Assembly: GCA_003444795.1 (NCBI GenBank)
Contig: DLWR01000090.1
Span: forward strand, 1-9,530
Direction of reading: 5' to 3'
Length of the DNA: 9,530 nt
Source: Cryomorphaceae bacterium
GTDB lineage: Bacteria > Bacteroidota > Bacteroidia > Flavobacteriales > Schleiferiaceae
The notes under the pieces were generated by a model that saw only the letters and a program-made list of their open reading frames with translations, made no database searches and had not been told where the DNA came from. A program made the translations under genes and the position numbers. Position 1 is the first letter of the stretch. Each line of letters begins with the position of its first letter. Of this stretch, positions 1 to 6,046 are shown one piece after another.

Positions 1-450
1 GGCCTCAGCACGAGGCTAAGCGATATTTCCCTAGTTTTTGCTCTCAATACAGGCCTCTCTTGGTCGTTGGTTCGACATTCCGATTGGCGCTGTGTCCAAA
101 AACCCCTGTACAGCACGCATGCGCTTTATCGTGGCATCTGCGACGGCTTAGAGGTTTCTCTCCTTTGGAACCTTCCCGACGAAGCTGCTTGGATTGACCC
201 CCCATCCTCGGGTGGCTTGGACCTCTTTTCGGGGGAAATTGTAGCTGCTCCTATGCGCCCGCTCGTCCAAAAACCCAAAAATCTTCACGCGGTCTTAATC
301 CTAGAGCCGGAGCTATCTCCGCAGGAAATGGTAATTTTGCAACACCGAATCGCCTCCACACCTGGAGTCGTGGGGCAAACCATCCTCCCTTGGTCTACCC
401 TTCGCGAACGAGAGAATTTTCTCTTTGAACCGCTGAACACCGAAGTATAA
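1..450 (+). CDS. IPExxxVDY-like family protein, 5' end outside window
   Basis: The reading frame is open from the first base, so this is the C-terminal 149 residues of a gene that starts upstream. An internal TTG at 67 is possible but unlikely, because the residues encoded before it (LSDISLVFALNTGLSW) look like the conserved N-terminal region of the family, where a short helix precedes the 'LAYFLN' type segment. The C-terminus, with LPWSTLRERENFLFE, aligns in position with the motif that names the family (IPExxxVDY, often followed by K-x-K-x-N-L-I-F), but the motif itself is degenerate here. The molecular function of the family is unknown to me. The stop codon is six bases from the pyk start, so the two genes are almost certainly co-transcribed. 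This neighbourhood is my main reason for the call, since the pair is one I recall from flavobacteria. The family assignment is probable, not certain. Confidence 0.62.
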   Translation, partial: GLSTRLSDISLVFALNTGLSWSLVRHSDWRCVQKPLYSTHALYRGICDGLEVSLLWNLPDEAAWIDPPSSGGLDLFSGEIVAAPMRPLVQKPKNLHAVLILEPELSPQEMVILQHRIASTPGVVGQTILPWSTLRERENFLFEPLNTEV

Positions 451-456
451 GAATTC

Positions 457-1875
457 ATGAAACGAACGAAAATTGTAGCCACCCTCGGACCCTCCTCTTC
501 GGATGCTGCCGTCCTCGAAAGCATGTTGCATGCTGGCGTCAATGTCTTCCGCGTGAACTTTTCACATGGAAGCCATGAGCAGCACCGTGGGACGATTCAA
601 ACCATCCGAGGAATCCTAGATCGCACTGGAATGACCGCCGCCATTCTTGCGGACTTGCAGGGCCCCAAGTTGCGCGTCGGCAATGTAGAAGAGGGAGCCA
701 TCGTCAACCCCGGCGACCGCGTCACCTTCACCAACCAAAAGTGTGAAGGGACTAAGCAGCGTGTGTACATGACCTACACGGAATTCCCGAACGATGTCAA
801 TCCCGGCGAAACAATTTTGTTGGACGACGGCAAGTTGATGATGCGCGTCATATCCACCAATCGCAAGGATGAAGTCGTCGCCGAAGTGGTTCAAGGCGGA
901 CCCTTGAAGTCTAAAAAGGGGGTGAACTTGCCCAATACGCGCGTTTCCTTACCGTGTTTGACAGAGAAAGACTTGGCTGACCTCAAGGTGGCCATGGAAG
1001 AGGGTGTAGATTGGATTGGTTTGAGCTTTGTGCGCAACGCCCAAGACATCAAGGAATTGCGAACCATTCTCAACAAGAATAAGAACAGCGCCGGCATCGT
1101 CGCCAAAATTGAAAAGCCTGAGGCCGTTTCAGACATCGAGCGCATTTTAGATGAAACTGATGGCGTTATGGTTGCGCGCGGCGATTTGGGCGTTGAGGTG
1201 CCCCTTGAGTCCGTTCCCATGATTCAGAAAATGATCGTGGCTAAAGCGGTTGAGCGTGCAAAGCCCGTCATCGTAGCGACCCAAATGATGGAAAGCATGA
1301 TTGACAGCATGACCCCAAGCCGTGCAGAAGTCAATGACGTAGCCAATGCGGTCTTGGATGGTGCGGATGCCGTGATGCTTTCGGGCGAAACGTCTGTCGG
1401 TAAATACCCTGTGGAAGTAGTGGCTACCATGGCTAAAATTGTCGCCGCCGCTGAAACTTCTAGTATCAACCACATCAAAGAGCGCAAGCCCAAAAAGAAC
1501 GACGAGCGCTTTGTAAACAACGCCATCTGTTACCAGGCGGCTAAGATGGCTAACCTCGTAGAAGCTAACGCGATTGCCACCTTAACCTTTTCAGGCTACT
1601 CTGCGCAGCTGATTTCGTCCTTCCGGCCAAAGAGCAACATTTACGCTTTCACATCCAACAGGGCCATCTTGAACAAGATCAGTTTATACTGGGGCGTCCG
1701 CGGCTTCTACTACGACGGTATGGTGTCTACAGACCAATCCATGATGGATATCACCCAAAAGCTTCGCGAGGAAAAGCTCGTTGAGGAAGGCGACTACATC
1801 ATTCAATTGGGCAGCATGCCCATCCAAAAGCGCGGTACCACCAATACCATGCGCATCAAGAAGGTGGGGGAATAA
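457..1875 (+). CDS. pyk: pyruvate kinase
   Basis: Cytoplasmic glycolytic enzyme that transfers phosphate from phosphoenolpyruvate to ADP, giving pyruvate and ATP. At 472 residues it is full length for a bacterial enzyme. The N-terminal KIVATLGPSS and FRVNFSHGSH (31-40, with the substrate Arg32, Asn34 and Ser36) begin the barrel. DLQGPKLR (67-73) leads into the B domain, about 74-165. AKIEKPEAV (216-224) holds the catalytic Lys217 and metal ligand Glu219, VARGDLGVEVP (239-249) holds metal ligand Asp243, and ATQMMESM (274-281) holds Thr275. DGADAVMLSGETSVGKYP follows at 301-318, then the C-terminal regulatory-type domain from about 345. The ATG start gives the canonical N-terminus and lies six bases after the upstream stop. 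No separate promoter is evident, so it is probably expressed with the upstream gene. Transcription should end in the hairpin at 1908-1964. Confidence 0.98.
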   Translation: MKRTKIVATLGPSSSDAAVLESMLHAGVNVFRVNFSHGSHEQHRGTIQTIRGILDRTGMTAAILADLQGPKLRVGNVEEGAIVNPGDRVTFTNQKCEGTKQRVYMTYTEFPNDVNPGETILLDDGKLMMRVISTNRKDEVVAEVVQGGPLKSKKGVNLPNTRVSLPCLTEKDLADLKVAMEEGVDWIGLSFVRNAQDIKELRTILNKNKNSAGIVAKIEKPEAVSDIERILDETDGVMVARGDLGVEVPLESVPMIQKMIVAKAVERAKPVIVATQMMESMIDSMTPSRAEVNDVANAVLDGADAVMLSGETSVGKYPVEVVATMAKIVAAAETSSINHIKERKPKKNDERFVNNAICYQAAKMANLVEANAIATLTFSGYSAQLISSFRPKSNIYAFTSNRAILNKISLYWGVRGFYYDGMVSTDQSMMDITQKLREEKLVEEGDYIIQLGSMPIQKRGTTNTMRIKKVGE

Positions 1876-1883
1876 CACTCATC

Positions 1884-1900
1884 GCGTTGCGATGCAACGC
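1884..1900. repeat. Short inverted repeat just 3' of pyk
   Basis: GCGTTGC and GCAACGC form a perfect 7-bp stem around the 3-base spacer GAT. It starts 8 bases after the pyk stop and lies before the larger terminator hairpin. There is no T-run after it, so it may stabilise the mRNA 3' end or help the following terminator rather than terminate by itself. Confidence 0.45.
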
Positions 1901-1907
1901 TCATGTG

Positions 1908-1964
1908 GTAAAAGGGTTTAAGTGTAGAAGAACTAACGCTCCTTCAACGCTTAAACCCTTTTAC
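1908..1964. terminator. Bidirectional terminator between pyk and pheS
   Basis: GTAAAAGGGTTTAAG at 1908-1922 pairs perfectly over 15 bp with CTTAAACCCTTTTAC at 1950-1964. The stem extends inward with a G-T wobble, two further pairs, one A/A mismatch and four more pairs, leaving a loop of about 11 bases. Both transcript strands end in ...CCCUUUUAC, so the same structure can serve pyk (+) and the convergent pheS (-). This is typical of bidirectional terminators with an A-tract and a U-tract at the stem base. The strand is left undefined for that reason. Confidence 0.8.
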
Positions 1965-1984
1965 ATTTCTACCCATAGACTCCC

Positions 1985-3001
1985 TTAGGGCGCCCCCTGG
2001 AAATTGCGCAAGAAGCGCAAATCGTTCTCGTAGAAGGCTCGGATATCGGGAATTTGGAAACGCTGCATGGCGATGCGTTCAATGCCCATTCCAAAGGCAT
2101 AGCCACTGTATTCGTTGGGGTCAATTCCACAGGACTCTAGGACCGCTGGATCTACCATACCACAGCCCATAATTTCCAACCACCCGGTGCCTTTGGTCAT
2201 TCGGTAATCCACTTCATTCTCAAGTCCCCACCAAATGTCCATTTCCGCGCTGGGTTCTGTGAATGGGAAATAGCTCGGGCGCAAACGGATTTCCGTCTTT
2301 TCGCCAAAAAAAGCTTGGGCAAAGGCGAGCAAAGTCTGTTTCAGATCCGCGAAGGAAACGTTTTTGTCAATGTAGAGCCCTTCCACTTGGTGAAAAACGC
2401 AGTGGGATCGGCTAGAAATGGCTTCGTTACGGAAAACGCGGCCCGGGGCAATGATGCGAATCGGCGGTTTTTGCGTCTCCATAGTCCGAACTTGAACGCT
2501 TGACGTGTGTGTTCTCAGCGCCCAATCCGGGTCTTTCGCCAAGAAAAAGGTGTCCTGCATGTCTCGCGCAGGGTGTTCCGGCGGGAAGTTTAACGCCGAA
2601 AAGTTGTGCCAATCGTCCTCCATCTCAGGGCCTTGAGCGACCGCAAAGCCCATTCGCTCAAAAATGGAAACGATTTCATTTCGGACCAAAGAAATGGGGT
2701 GGTGTGCTCCAGGAAGGGTCGCATATCCCGGACGACTGTAGTCTTCCGTGGGGCCTTTCTTTTTGCTAGAGGAAACGGTTTGAGCCCCAGCTAAAGCCGC
2801 TTCCACCGCGGTTTTCAACTCGTTTAAGCTTTGGCCGACGGCGCGCTTTTGGTCCCCGGGGATCGATTTAAAATCTGCAAAAAGCGCTTGCAAAATTCCC
2901 TTCTTGCCGAGGTAGTGAATACGGAAGTTCTCTGCCGCTTCTGGGCTGTCAAGCGTCGTTGAAGCGACGGTTGCGATGTGTTTCTCAATGATTTCCAGCA
3001 T
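1985..3001 (-). CDS. pheS: phenylalanyl-tRNA synthetase, alpha subunit
   Basis: Catalytic alpha subunit of the alpha2-beta2 class II synthetase that charges tRNA-Phe; cytoplasmic and essential in known bacteria. At 338 residues it has normal length. The first 90 or so residues form the N-terminal helical tRNA-contacting arm, with the conserved YLGKKG at 30-35. The class II core follows: HPISLVRNEI (101-110) and MGFAVAQGPEME (117-128) in the motif 1 region, HPARDMQDTFF (143-153), RTHTSSVQ (163-170), motif 2 PGRVFRNE (186-193) with FHQVEGLYID (203-212), RPSYFPFTEPSAE (241-253), GCGMVDP (279-285), and motif 3 GYAFGMGIERIAM (300-312). The ATG start fits the family N-terminus. pheT is not in this window; the flanking genes on both sides run in the opposite direction, so pheS is transcribed alone from a promoter shared back to back with the lipoprotein genes. 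Confidence 0.98.
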   Translation of the reverse strand: MLEIIEKHIATVASTTLDSPEAAENFRIHYLGKKGILQALFADFKSIPGDQKRAVGQSLNELKTAVEAALAGAQTVSSSKKKGPTEDYSRPGYATLPGAHHPISLVRNEIVSIFERMGFAVAQGPEMEDDWHNFSALNFPPEHPARDMQDTFFLAKDPDWALRTHTSSVQVRTMETQKPPIRIIAPGRVFRNEAISSRSHCVFHQVEGLYIDKNVSFADLKQTLLAFAQAFFGEKTEIRLRPSYFPFTEPSAEMDIWWGLENEVDYRMTKGTGWLEIMGCGMVDPAVLESCGIDPNEYSGYAFGMGIERIAMQRFQIPDIRAFYENDLRFLRNFQGAP

Positions 3002-3016
3002 GGGAAAGGAATCGTT

Positions 3017-3024
3017 TATATTTG
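3017..3024 (+). promoter_or_regulatory. Candidate promoter of the lipoprotein gene pair (-7 element)
   Basis: TATATTTG on the plus strand is an exact match to the Bacteroidota -7 consensus TAnnTTTG. The upstream -33 position has only TTTC (2994-2997, about 20 bases upstream) instead of TTTG or TTG. It lies 35 bases before the ATG at 3059 and only about 14 bases from the opposed pheS -7 element, so the two promoters physically overlap. Confidence 0.45.
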
Positions 3025-3038
3025 CTCTGCGCTGAGCG

Positions 3039-3046
3039 CAAAACTA
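3039..3046 (-). promoter_or_regulatory. pheS: Candidate pheS promoter (-7 element)
   Basis: Read on the minus strand, TAGTTTTG matches the Bacteroidota -7 consensus TAnnTTTG exactly. A TTG that could serve as the -33 element lies 20 bases upstream, at about 3067-3069. The predicted transcript leader would be roughly 30 bases before the pheS ATG at 3001. The call rests on pattern matching only. Confidence 0.5.
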
Positions 3047-3058
3047 TTGCATACCCGC

Positions 3059-3457
3059 ATGAAGCTCAACAAAACACTCCTTTGGGGTCTCATTTTCTTC
3101 GGAATTCTCGGACTGAGTGCCAGTTGCGAGGAGGAAGATACGCGTTCCCAAGTTCGGGTTCGAGTCATGAATCAAGATTCTATACCCATCCAAAACGCCT
3201 TGGTGCGACTGTTTGCCCCTGGCACCAACACGCTTTTCACCGATCCCAACACCCAGGGCAGCTACTACCGCTACTCCGGAGTGGACGGCTGGTGTGAGCC
3301 TAGTTTCAAATTTGATGGCGAAGCATTTTTGGATGTGGAAGCCGTTAAAGGCGGGTGGCGCGGTTGCAGCTATGTACACGTGACGAAGGCCTCTACCGCG
3401 GAAATCATTGTATTCATGAAGCCTTATGGCGATTTAAATAACGGTTGTCCTCAATGA
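3059..3457 (+). CDS. small lipoprotein with acidic post-Cys signal, unknown function
   Basis: Predicted 132-residue lipoprotein. I start it at the ATG at 3059 rather than the upstream in-frame ATG at 2978, because 3059 gives a textbook signal peptide: MKLNK, a hydrophobic stretch to about residue 21, and a lipobox ending LSAS-Cys23. The earlier start would put 27 unrelated residues overlapping pheS in front of it and lies upstream of the candidate promoter. EEED directly follows Cys23; acidic runs at this place act as export signals for surface-exposed lipoproteins in some Bacteroidota, so an outer-surface location is an inference. Residues 31-125 look like one beta-sandwich with VRVMNQDSIPIQNALVRL at its start, resembling carboxypeptidase-regulatory-like or Ig-like folds. 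Cys79, Cys103 and Cys130 are in the exported part. It is a paralogue of the next gene, whose ATG overlaps this stop codon in ATGA. Substrate or partner unknown. Confidence 0.8.
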   Translation: MKLNKTLLWGLIFFGILGLSASCEEEDTRSQVRVRVMNQDSIPIQNALVRLFAPGTNTLFTDPNTQGSYYRYSGVDGWCEPSFKFDGEAFLDVEAVKGGWRGCSYVHVTKASTAEIIVFMKPYGDLNNGCPQ

Positions 3458-3840
3458 AACGCATCCTCTTTACCCTTTTGGCCGCCGGCTTGACCGTTGC
3501 TGCCTGCACCAAGAAGGAAGCCCCCGTATACAGCTTCAGTGTGGAGGTGGTGGACCAGAATGGCATCCCCATTCAAAATGCCTATGTGCGTGCCACGGCC
3601 CCCGTGGTCAATGCCATCCCCGATTATCAAGGCCACACCGGCATTGATGGGGTCATGCGCAACGACTCGGGCGATGATGTTTTTGAATACACCATGCCCG
3701 CTGTTTTGCAGATTACTGCGCAAAAAGGCGACAACCCGCCTGTGGTCTTCGGGTGTGGCTACCTAAAGCTTGAGCCGGACAGTACTGTAAAAATGAAGAT
3801 TGTAGTGCTTCCCTACACAAACGGAAGCGCGGGCTGCTAA
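3454..3840 (+). CDS. small lipoprotein, tandem paralogue, unknown function
   Basis: Predicted 128-residue lipoprotein, MKRILFTLLAAGLTVAAC with a strong lipobox (VAA-Cys18), so the mature protein begins CTKKEAP. The first ATG overlaps the upstream stop (ATGA at 3454-3457), which favours translational coupling and a common mRNA. The mature part is one beta-rich domain: FSVEVVDQNGIPIQNAYVRA (28-47), HTGIDG (61-66), and FGCGYLKL (99-106). It aligns along its full length with the preceding protein: VVDQNGIPIQNAYVR with VMNQDSIPIQNALVR, TGIDG with SGVDG, GCGY with GCSY, and a terminal NGSAGC with NNGC. Cys101 and Cys128 are the two exported cysteines kept in both copies and could form a disulphide. 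Unlike its partner it has basic, not acidic, residues after the lipid-anchored Cys (TKKE), so it may stay on the periplasmic side or be sorted differently. Function unknown. Confidence 0.82.
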   Translation: MKRILFTLLAAGLTVAACTKKEAPVYSFSVEVVDQNGIPIQNAYVRATAPVVNAIPDYQGHTGIDGVMRNDSGDDVFEYTMPAVLQITAQKGDNPPVVFGCGYLKLEPDSTVKMKIVVLPYTNGSAGC

Positions 3841-3865
3841 GCCCCTTTTGGCACACCCTAAATTC

Positions 3866-3897
3866 AACGCCTGGCGCTCTGCCGGGCGTTTTTATTT
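3866..3897 (+). terminator. Intrinsic terminator after the lipoprotein pair
   Basis: AACGCCTGGC at 3866-3875 pairs with GCCGGGCGTT at 3881-3890: a 10-bp stem with one G-T wobble and a 5-base loop, GCTCT. A T-rich run, TTTTATTT, overlaps and follows it to 3897. It is oriented to end the plus-strand lipoprotein mRNA. It also lies 3' of the convergent minus-strand gene, but on that strand there is only a weak ATTT after the stem. Confidence 0.88.
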
Positions 3898-3900
3898 GGA

Positions 3901-4248
3901 TTATATCCAGCCTTGGCCTTGACAATAGGAAATGACCGCCTCTTTCATGAGGCGAGATTGGTGACCCGGAGGCAAGTGGGGCAAGGGCTCAAGAACCTCA
4001 AAATGCGGCCAGCCCTCTTCGTCTCGGCCCACAAATTTGTAGTACCCATAGGGCTCAAGAAGTCGGCAAATGCCAATGTGAAAAACGTCCACTTTGTGGT
4101 CTTTTCGAAGGCGCTGATGAGGCATTTGAAGCTCTTGCAGGCCAATCGCAAAGAGAATTCCGTCCAAATCCATGGGGTCACCGGGTGAAAAACGTTCGGT
4201 AAAGAGCGCAACTACACGCTCCCACTGTTCTTTCAATGGTTCGCTCAT
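3901..4248 (-). CDS. conserved-looking small acidic/aromatic protein, unknown function
   Basis: Predicted soluble 115-residue protein with no signal peptide, membrane segment or known catalytic motif that I recognise. Features visible: MDLDGILFAIGLQEL (26-40), an acidic entry to a hydrophobic helix; RKDHKVDVFHIGICRLLEPYGYYKF (48-72), with two histidines, a cysteine and a GYY turn; DEEGWPHFEVLEPLPHLPP (76-94), proline- and aromatic-rich; and MKEAVISYCQGQGW near the C-terminus. The pattern of helix, GYY, then a DxxGWPH turn looks like real coding sequence rather than chance, and I have a weak memory of similar short hypothetical proteins in flavobacteria, sometimes near CvpA-family genes. It is transcribed divergently from the CvpA-family gene with only 15 bases between the two start codons. 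Its product is unknown and I assign no function. Confidence 0.75.
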   Translation of the reverse strand: MSEPLKEQWERVVALFTERFSPGDPMDLDGILFAIGLQELQMPHQRLRKDHKVDVFHIGICRLLEPYGYYKFVGRDEEGWPHFEVLEPLPHLPPGHQSRLMKEAVISYCQGQGWI

Positions 4249-4263
4249 CCTACCTTAGGTGCT

Positions 4264-4773
4264 GTGAATAGTGTTGACATTTTTGTTCTTGCCCTAGTGG
4301 CCTTTTTCACGGGCCGAGGCATTTGGCGTGGCTTTATCAACGAGTGGTCGGGCCTCGTTGGATTGGCCGTGGGTTATTTTCTCATCCAAAAATACGCCGA
4401 ACCTACGGGTGCCTGGCTTGCTAATGCCTTCGAATGGGGAATTTCCACTGCGTCCCTCGTTGGAAAATTTCTGCTCTTTCTCGGTGGATACCTCGTGGTA
4501 GTGCTCTTGGGCAAATTGCTCACCAAAGTGCTTAAGCTCGTTTGGTTGGGTTGGGCCAATCGCCTGCTGGGCGGAATCAGCGGGATCGCCAAAGGCATTG
4601 TCTTTACCGCACTCATTTGGGCAGCGTACACAGACCTGATTGTTCCCCGTTTTGCCATTGCCGAACCTTTAGAGGGGGAGTCTTGGGTCTACCGCAGCTT
4701 GAATTCGGCTAAAAACGCCCTGCTTAACCTGGGCGCTGGGTATTTTCCGCAGGTGGGCAACGGGGAGGAATAA
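4264..4773 (+). CDS. CvpA family inner-membrane protein
   Basis: Predicted 169-residue membrane protein of the CvpA (colicin V production) family. The start is GTG, giving MNSVDIFVLALVAFFTGRGIWRGF, the expected family opening of a short D-containing segment followed by a glycine-rich turn and R-G-F. Four hydrophobic segments are visible at about 2-20, 28-45, 64-86 and 97-125; the last contains GGISGIAKGIVFTALIW, matching the conserved glycine-rich part of the family. The C-terminal 40 or so residues are soluble. In Escherichia coli CvpA is tied to colicin V export and to envelope stress tolerance, but its biochemical job is unsettled and transfer to this organism is inference. The stop codon lies inside the palindrome at 4771-4798. 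The frame is open upstream, so a longer form cannot be excluded, but it would run into the antisense of the neighbouring gene. Confidence 0.85.
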   Translation: MNSVDIFVLALVAFFTGRGIWRGFINEWSGLVGLAVGYFLIQKYAEPTGAWLANAFEWGISTASLVGKFLLFLGGYLVVVLLGKLLTKVLKLVWLGWANRLLGGISGIAKGIVFTALIWAAYTDLIVPRFAIAEPLEGESWVYRSLNSAKNALLNLGAGYFPQVGNGEE

Positions 4774-4798
4774 GCGTTTTAAGCGCTTAAAACGCTTA
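4771..4798. repeat. Perfect 28-bp palindrome between convergent CvpA-family gene and pgk
   Basis: The 28 bases are their own reverse complement, so a fold with a 4-base loop has a 12-bp stem. The palindrome begins with the TAA stop of the CvpA-family gene and ends 21 bases before the pgk stop. It is built from CGCTTAAAA and its reverse complement TTTTAAGCG; a second direct copy of CGCTTAAAA follows the first (4784-4792 and 4793-4801). A role as a bidirectional 3'-end structure for both genes is likely from position. There is no clean T-run on either side, so it is not a classic intrinsic terminator, and a protein-binding site is an alternative. Confidence 0.75.
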
Positions 4799-4819
4799 AA
4801 AACACCTCTCGTTTGGCCT

Positions 4820-6019
4820 TTATCCCGCGTAATCCAGGATGGCTTGAATACCTGGAAGTGTTTTGCCTTCCAAATACTCCAACATGGCGCCTCCACCTGT
4901 GGAGATGTAACTCATTCGATCCGCCAAGCCAAATTGCTCCACCGCGGAAACAGAATCTCCACCGCCGACCAGGCTGAAAAGTCCTTTTTCTGTGGCTTCT
5001 GCAATGGCCAATCCCACCTCTTTGGTGCCGCCCGCAAAGGCCTCCATTTCAAAGACACCCAAGGGCCCATTCCAAAGAAGTGTTTTTGCCCCTGCCACGA
5101 CTTTTTTAAATGCCTCTAGACTTTCGGGGCCCGCATCGAGACCCTGCCAATCCGCCGAAATGGCGTGAATTGGGCAGATTTGGGTATTGGCGTTCGGAGC
5201 AAAATCATCCGCTGCAATGACATCCGTAGGCAAGTGGATGGCCACATTTTTAGCTTTGGCCAAGGCCAAAATATCCAACGCTGTTTGCAGGTGGTCTAAT
5301 TCACAAATACTCTGGCCAACCTCCCCTCCTTGCGCCTTGATAAAGGTGAAAGACATGCCGCCACCAATAATAATCTCATCCACGCGGTCCATCAATCGTT
5401 GCAGAATATCAATCTTGCTCGACACCTTTGATCCGCCTACAATGGCGAGGGCTGGCTTTTTACTGCTGACCAATACGCGATCTACATTCTCAATTTCAGC
5501 GGCCATGACATATCCAAAGGCGCATTTGCCCGGGAAGTGCTTGGCTACCACCGTGGTGCTTGCGTGTGCCCTGTGGGCCGTTCCAAATGCATCGTTCACA
5601 TAGCAGTCGCCATGTTTGGCCAATTCAGCTGCAAATGATTCTTCTCCGGATTCTTCTCCGGGATAAAAGCGCACGTTTTCCAACAAAAGAACTTCGCCAG
5701 GCGCCAAAGAGGCTACTGCCGCATCTGCTTTTGGACCAATGGTCTCCTCGCAAAATGCCACTGGCTGGCCCATTCGCATCGCCAAGGCTTCGGCTACGGG
5801 GCGCAAGCTGTATTTTACCTCAGGAGCCGCCGTTGGACGGCCCAAGTGGGAGAGAATGACGGCCTTTCCACCATTTTTAACGATGTACTTCAACGTGGGC
5901 AGGGTGGCCAAAATGCGTTTGTCATTGGCTACGGTTCCGTCTTCGTTCAGGGGCACATTAAAATCGACGCGAATCAGGACGCGCTGGCTAGAAAGGGATA
6001 AATCTTCTATGGTTTTCAT
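4820..6019 (-). CDS. pgk: phosphoglycerate kinase
   Basis: Cytoplasmic glycolytic enzyme that makes ATP and 3-phosphoglycerate from 1,3-bisphosphoglycerate and ADP. At 399 residues it is full length. N-domain substrate sites are visible: RVDFNVPLNEDG (17-28), SHLGRP (57-62), ENVRF (114-118) and DAFGTAHRAHAST (143-155). C-domain nucleotide sites follow: GGSKVSSKI (195-203), IIGGGMSFTF (217-226), WNGPLGVFE (316-324), GGGDSVSAV (352-360) and STGGGAMLEYLEGKTLPG (373-390). The ATG start gives the usual M-K-T-I-E-D-L opening. Residues 121-128 read GEESGEES, from a 12-bp tandem DNA repeat at 5638-5661. The gene faces holB head to head across 45 bases and has a candidate promoter there. Its 3' end converges on the CvpA-family gene, so it is transcribed alone. 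Confidence 0.98.
   Translation of the reverse strand: MKTIEDLSLSSQRVLIRVDFNVPLNEDGTVANDKRILATLPTLKYIVKNGGKAVILSHLGRPTAAPEVKYSLRPVAEALAMRMGQPVAFCEETIGPKADAAVASLAPGEVLLLENVRFYPGEESGEESFAAELAKHGDCYVNDAFGTAHRAHASTTVVAKHFPGKCAFGYVMAAEIENVDRVLVSSKKPALAIVGGSKVSSKIDILQRLMDRVDEIIIGGGMSFTFIKAQGGEVGQSICELDHLQTALDILALAKAKNVAIHLPTDVIAADDFAPNANTQICPIHAISADWQGLDAGPESLEAFKKVVAGAKTLLWNGPLGVFEMEAFAGGTKEVGLAIAEATEKGLFSLVGGGDSVSAVEQFGLADRMSYISTGGGAMLEYLEGKTLPGIQAILDYAG
5638..5661. repeat. 12-bp tandem duplication inside pgk
   Basis: ATTCTTCTCCGG occurs twice without a gap (5638-5649 and 5650-5661). On the coding strand it gives GEES twice. The reading frame and protein length are preserved. Confidence 0.8.
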
Positions 6020-6038
6020 GCTAAAAACTATGGGACAT

Positions 6039-6046
6039 CAAAGGTA
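6039..6046 (-). promoter_or_regulatory. pgk: Candidate pgk promoter (-7 element) within an inverted repeat
   Basis: On the minus strand TACCTTTG matches TAnnTTTG exactly, 20 bases before the pgk ATG. I see no convincing TTTG at the -33 position. The element overlaps a 7-bp inverted repeat, AAGGTAG (6041-6047), spacer GTTT, CTACCTT (6052-6058), which could be an operator. The plus strand of the same repeat carries a one-mismatch version, TAGGTTTC (6045-6052), which would sit just before holB. Confidence 0.45.

Noticed and set aside
67..69. TTG at 67 as the start of the gene before pyk
   Set aside because: The frame is open to position 1 and the residues before 67 resemble the family, so the start lies outside the window.
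558..573. Second possible parS-like site (TTTTCACATGGAAGC region) inside pyk
   Set aside because: It has only 11 of 16 matches, with a change in the CACGTG core, and the bases encode the invariant NFSHGS motif of pyruvate kinase.
2978..3058. Upstream ATG at 2978 as start of the first lipoprotein
   Set aside because: It would overlap pheS, bury the signal peptide behind 27 residues and lie upstream of the candidate promoter.
3377..3382. CACGTG core in the first lipoprotein gene as a parS half-match
   Set aside because: The flanking five bases on each side do not match parS; a 6-mer alone is expected by chance.
5187..5603. Long plus-strand open frame (138 codons) opposite pgk
   Set aside because: It is antisense to a fully conserved pgk and has no recognisable domain or promoter; it is a shadow of the coding bias.
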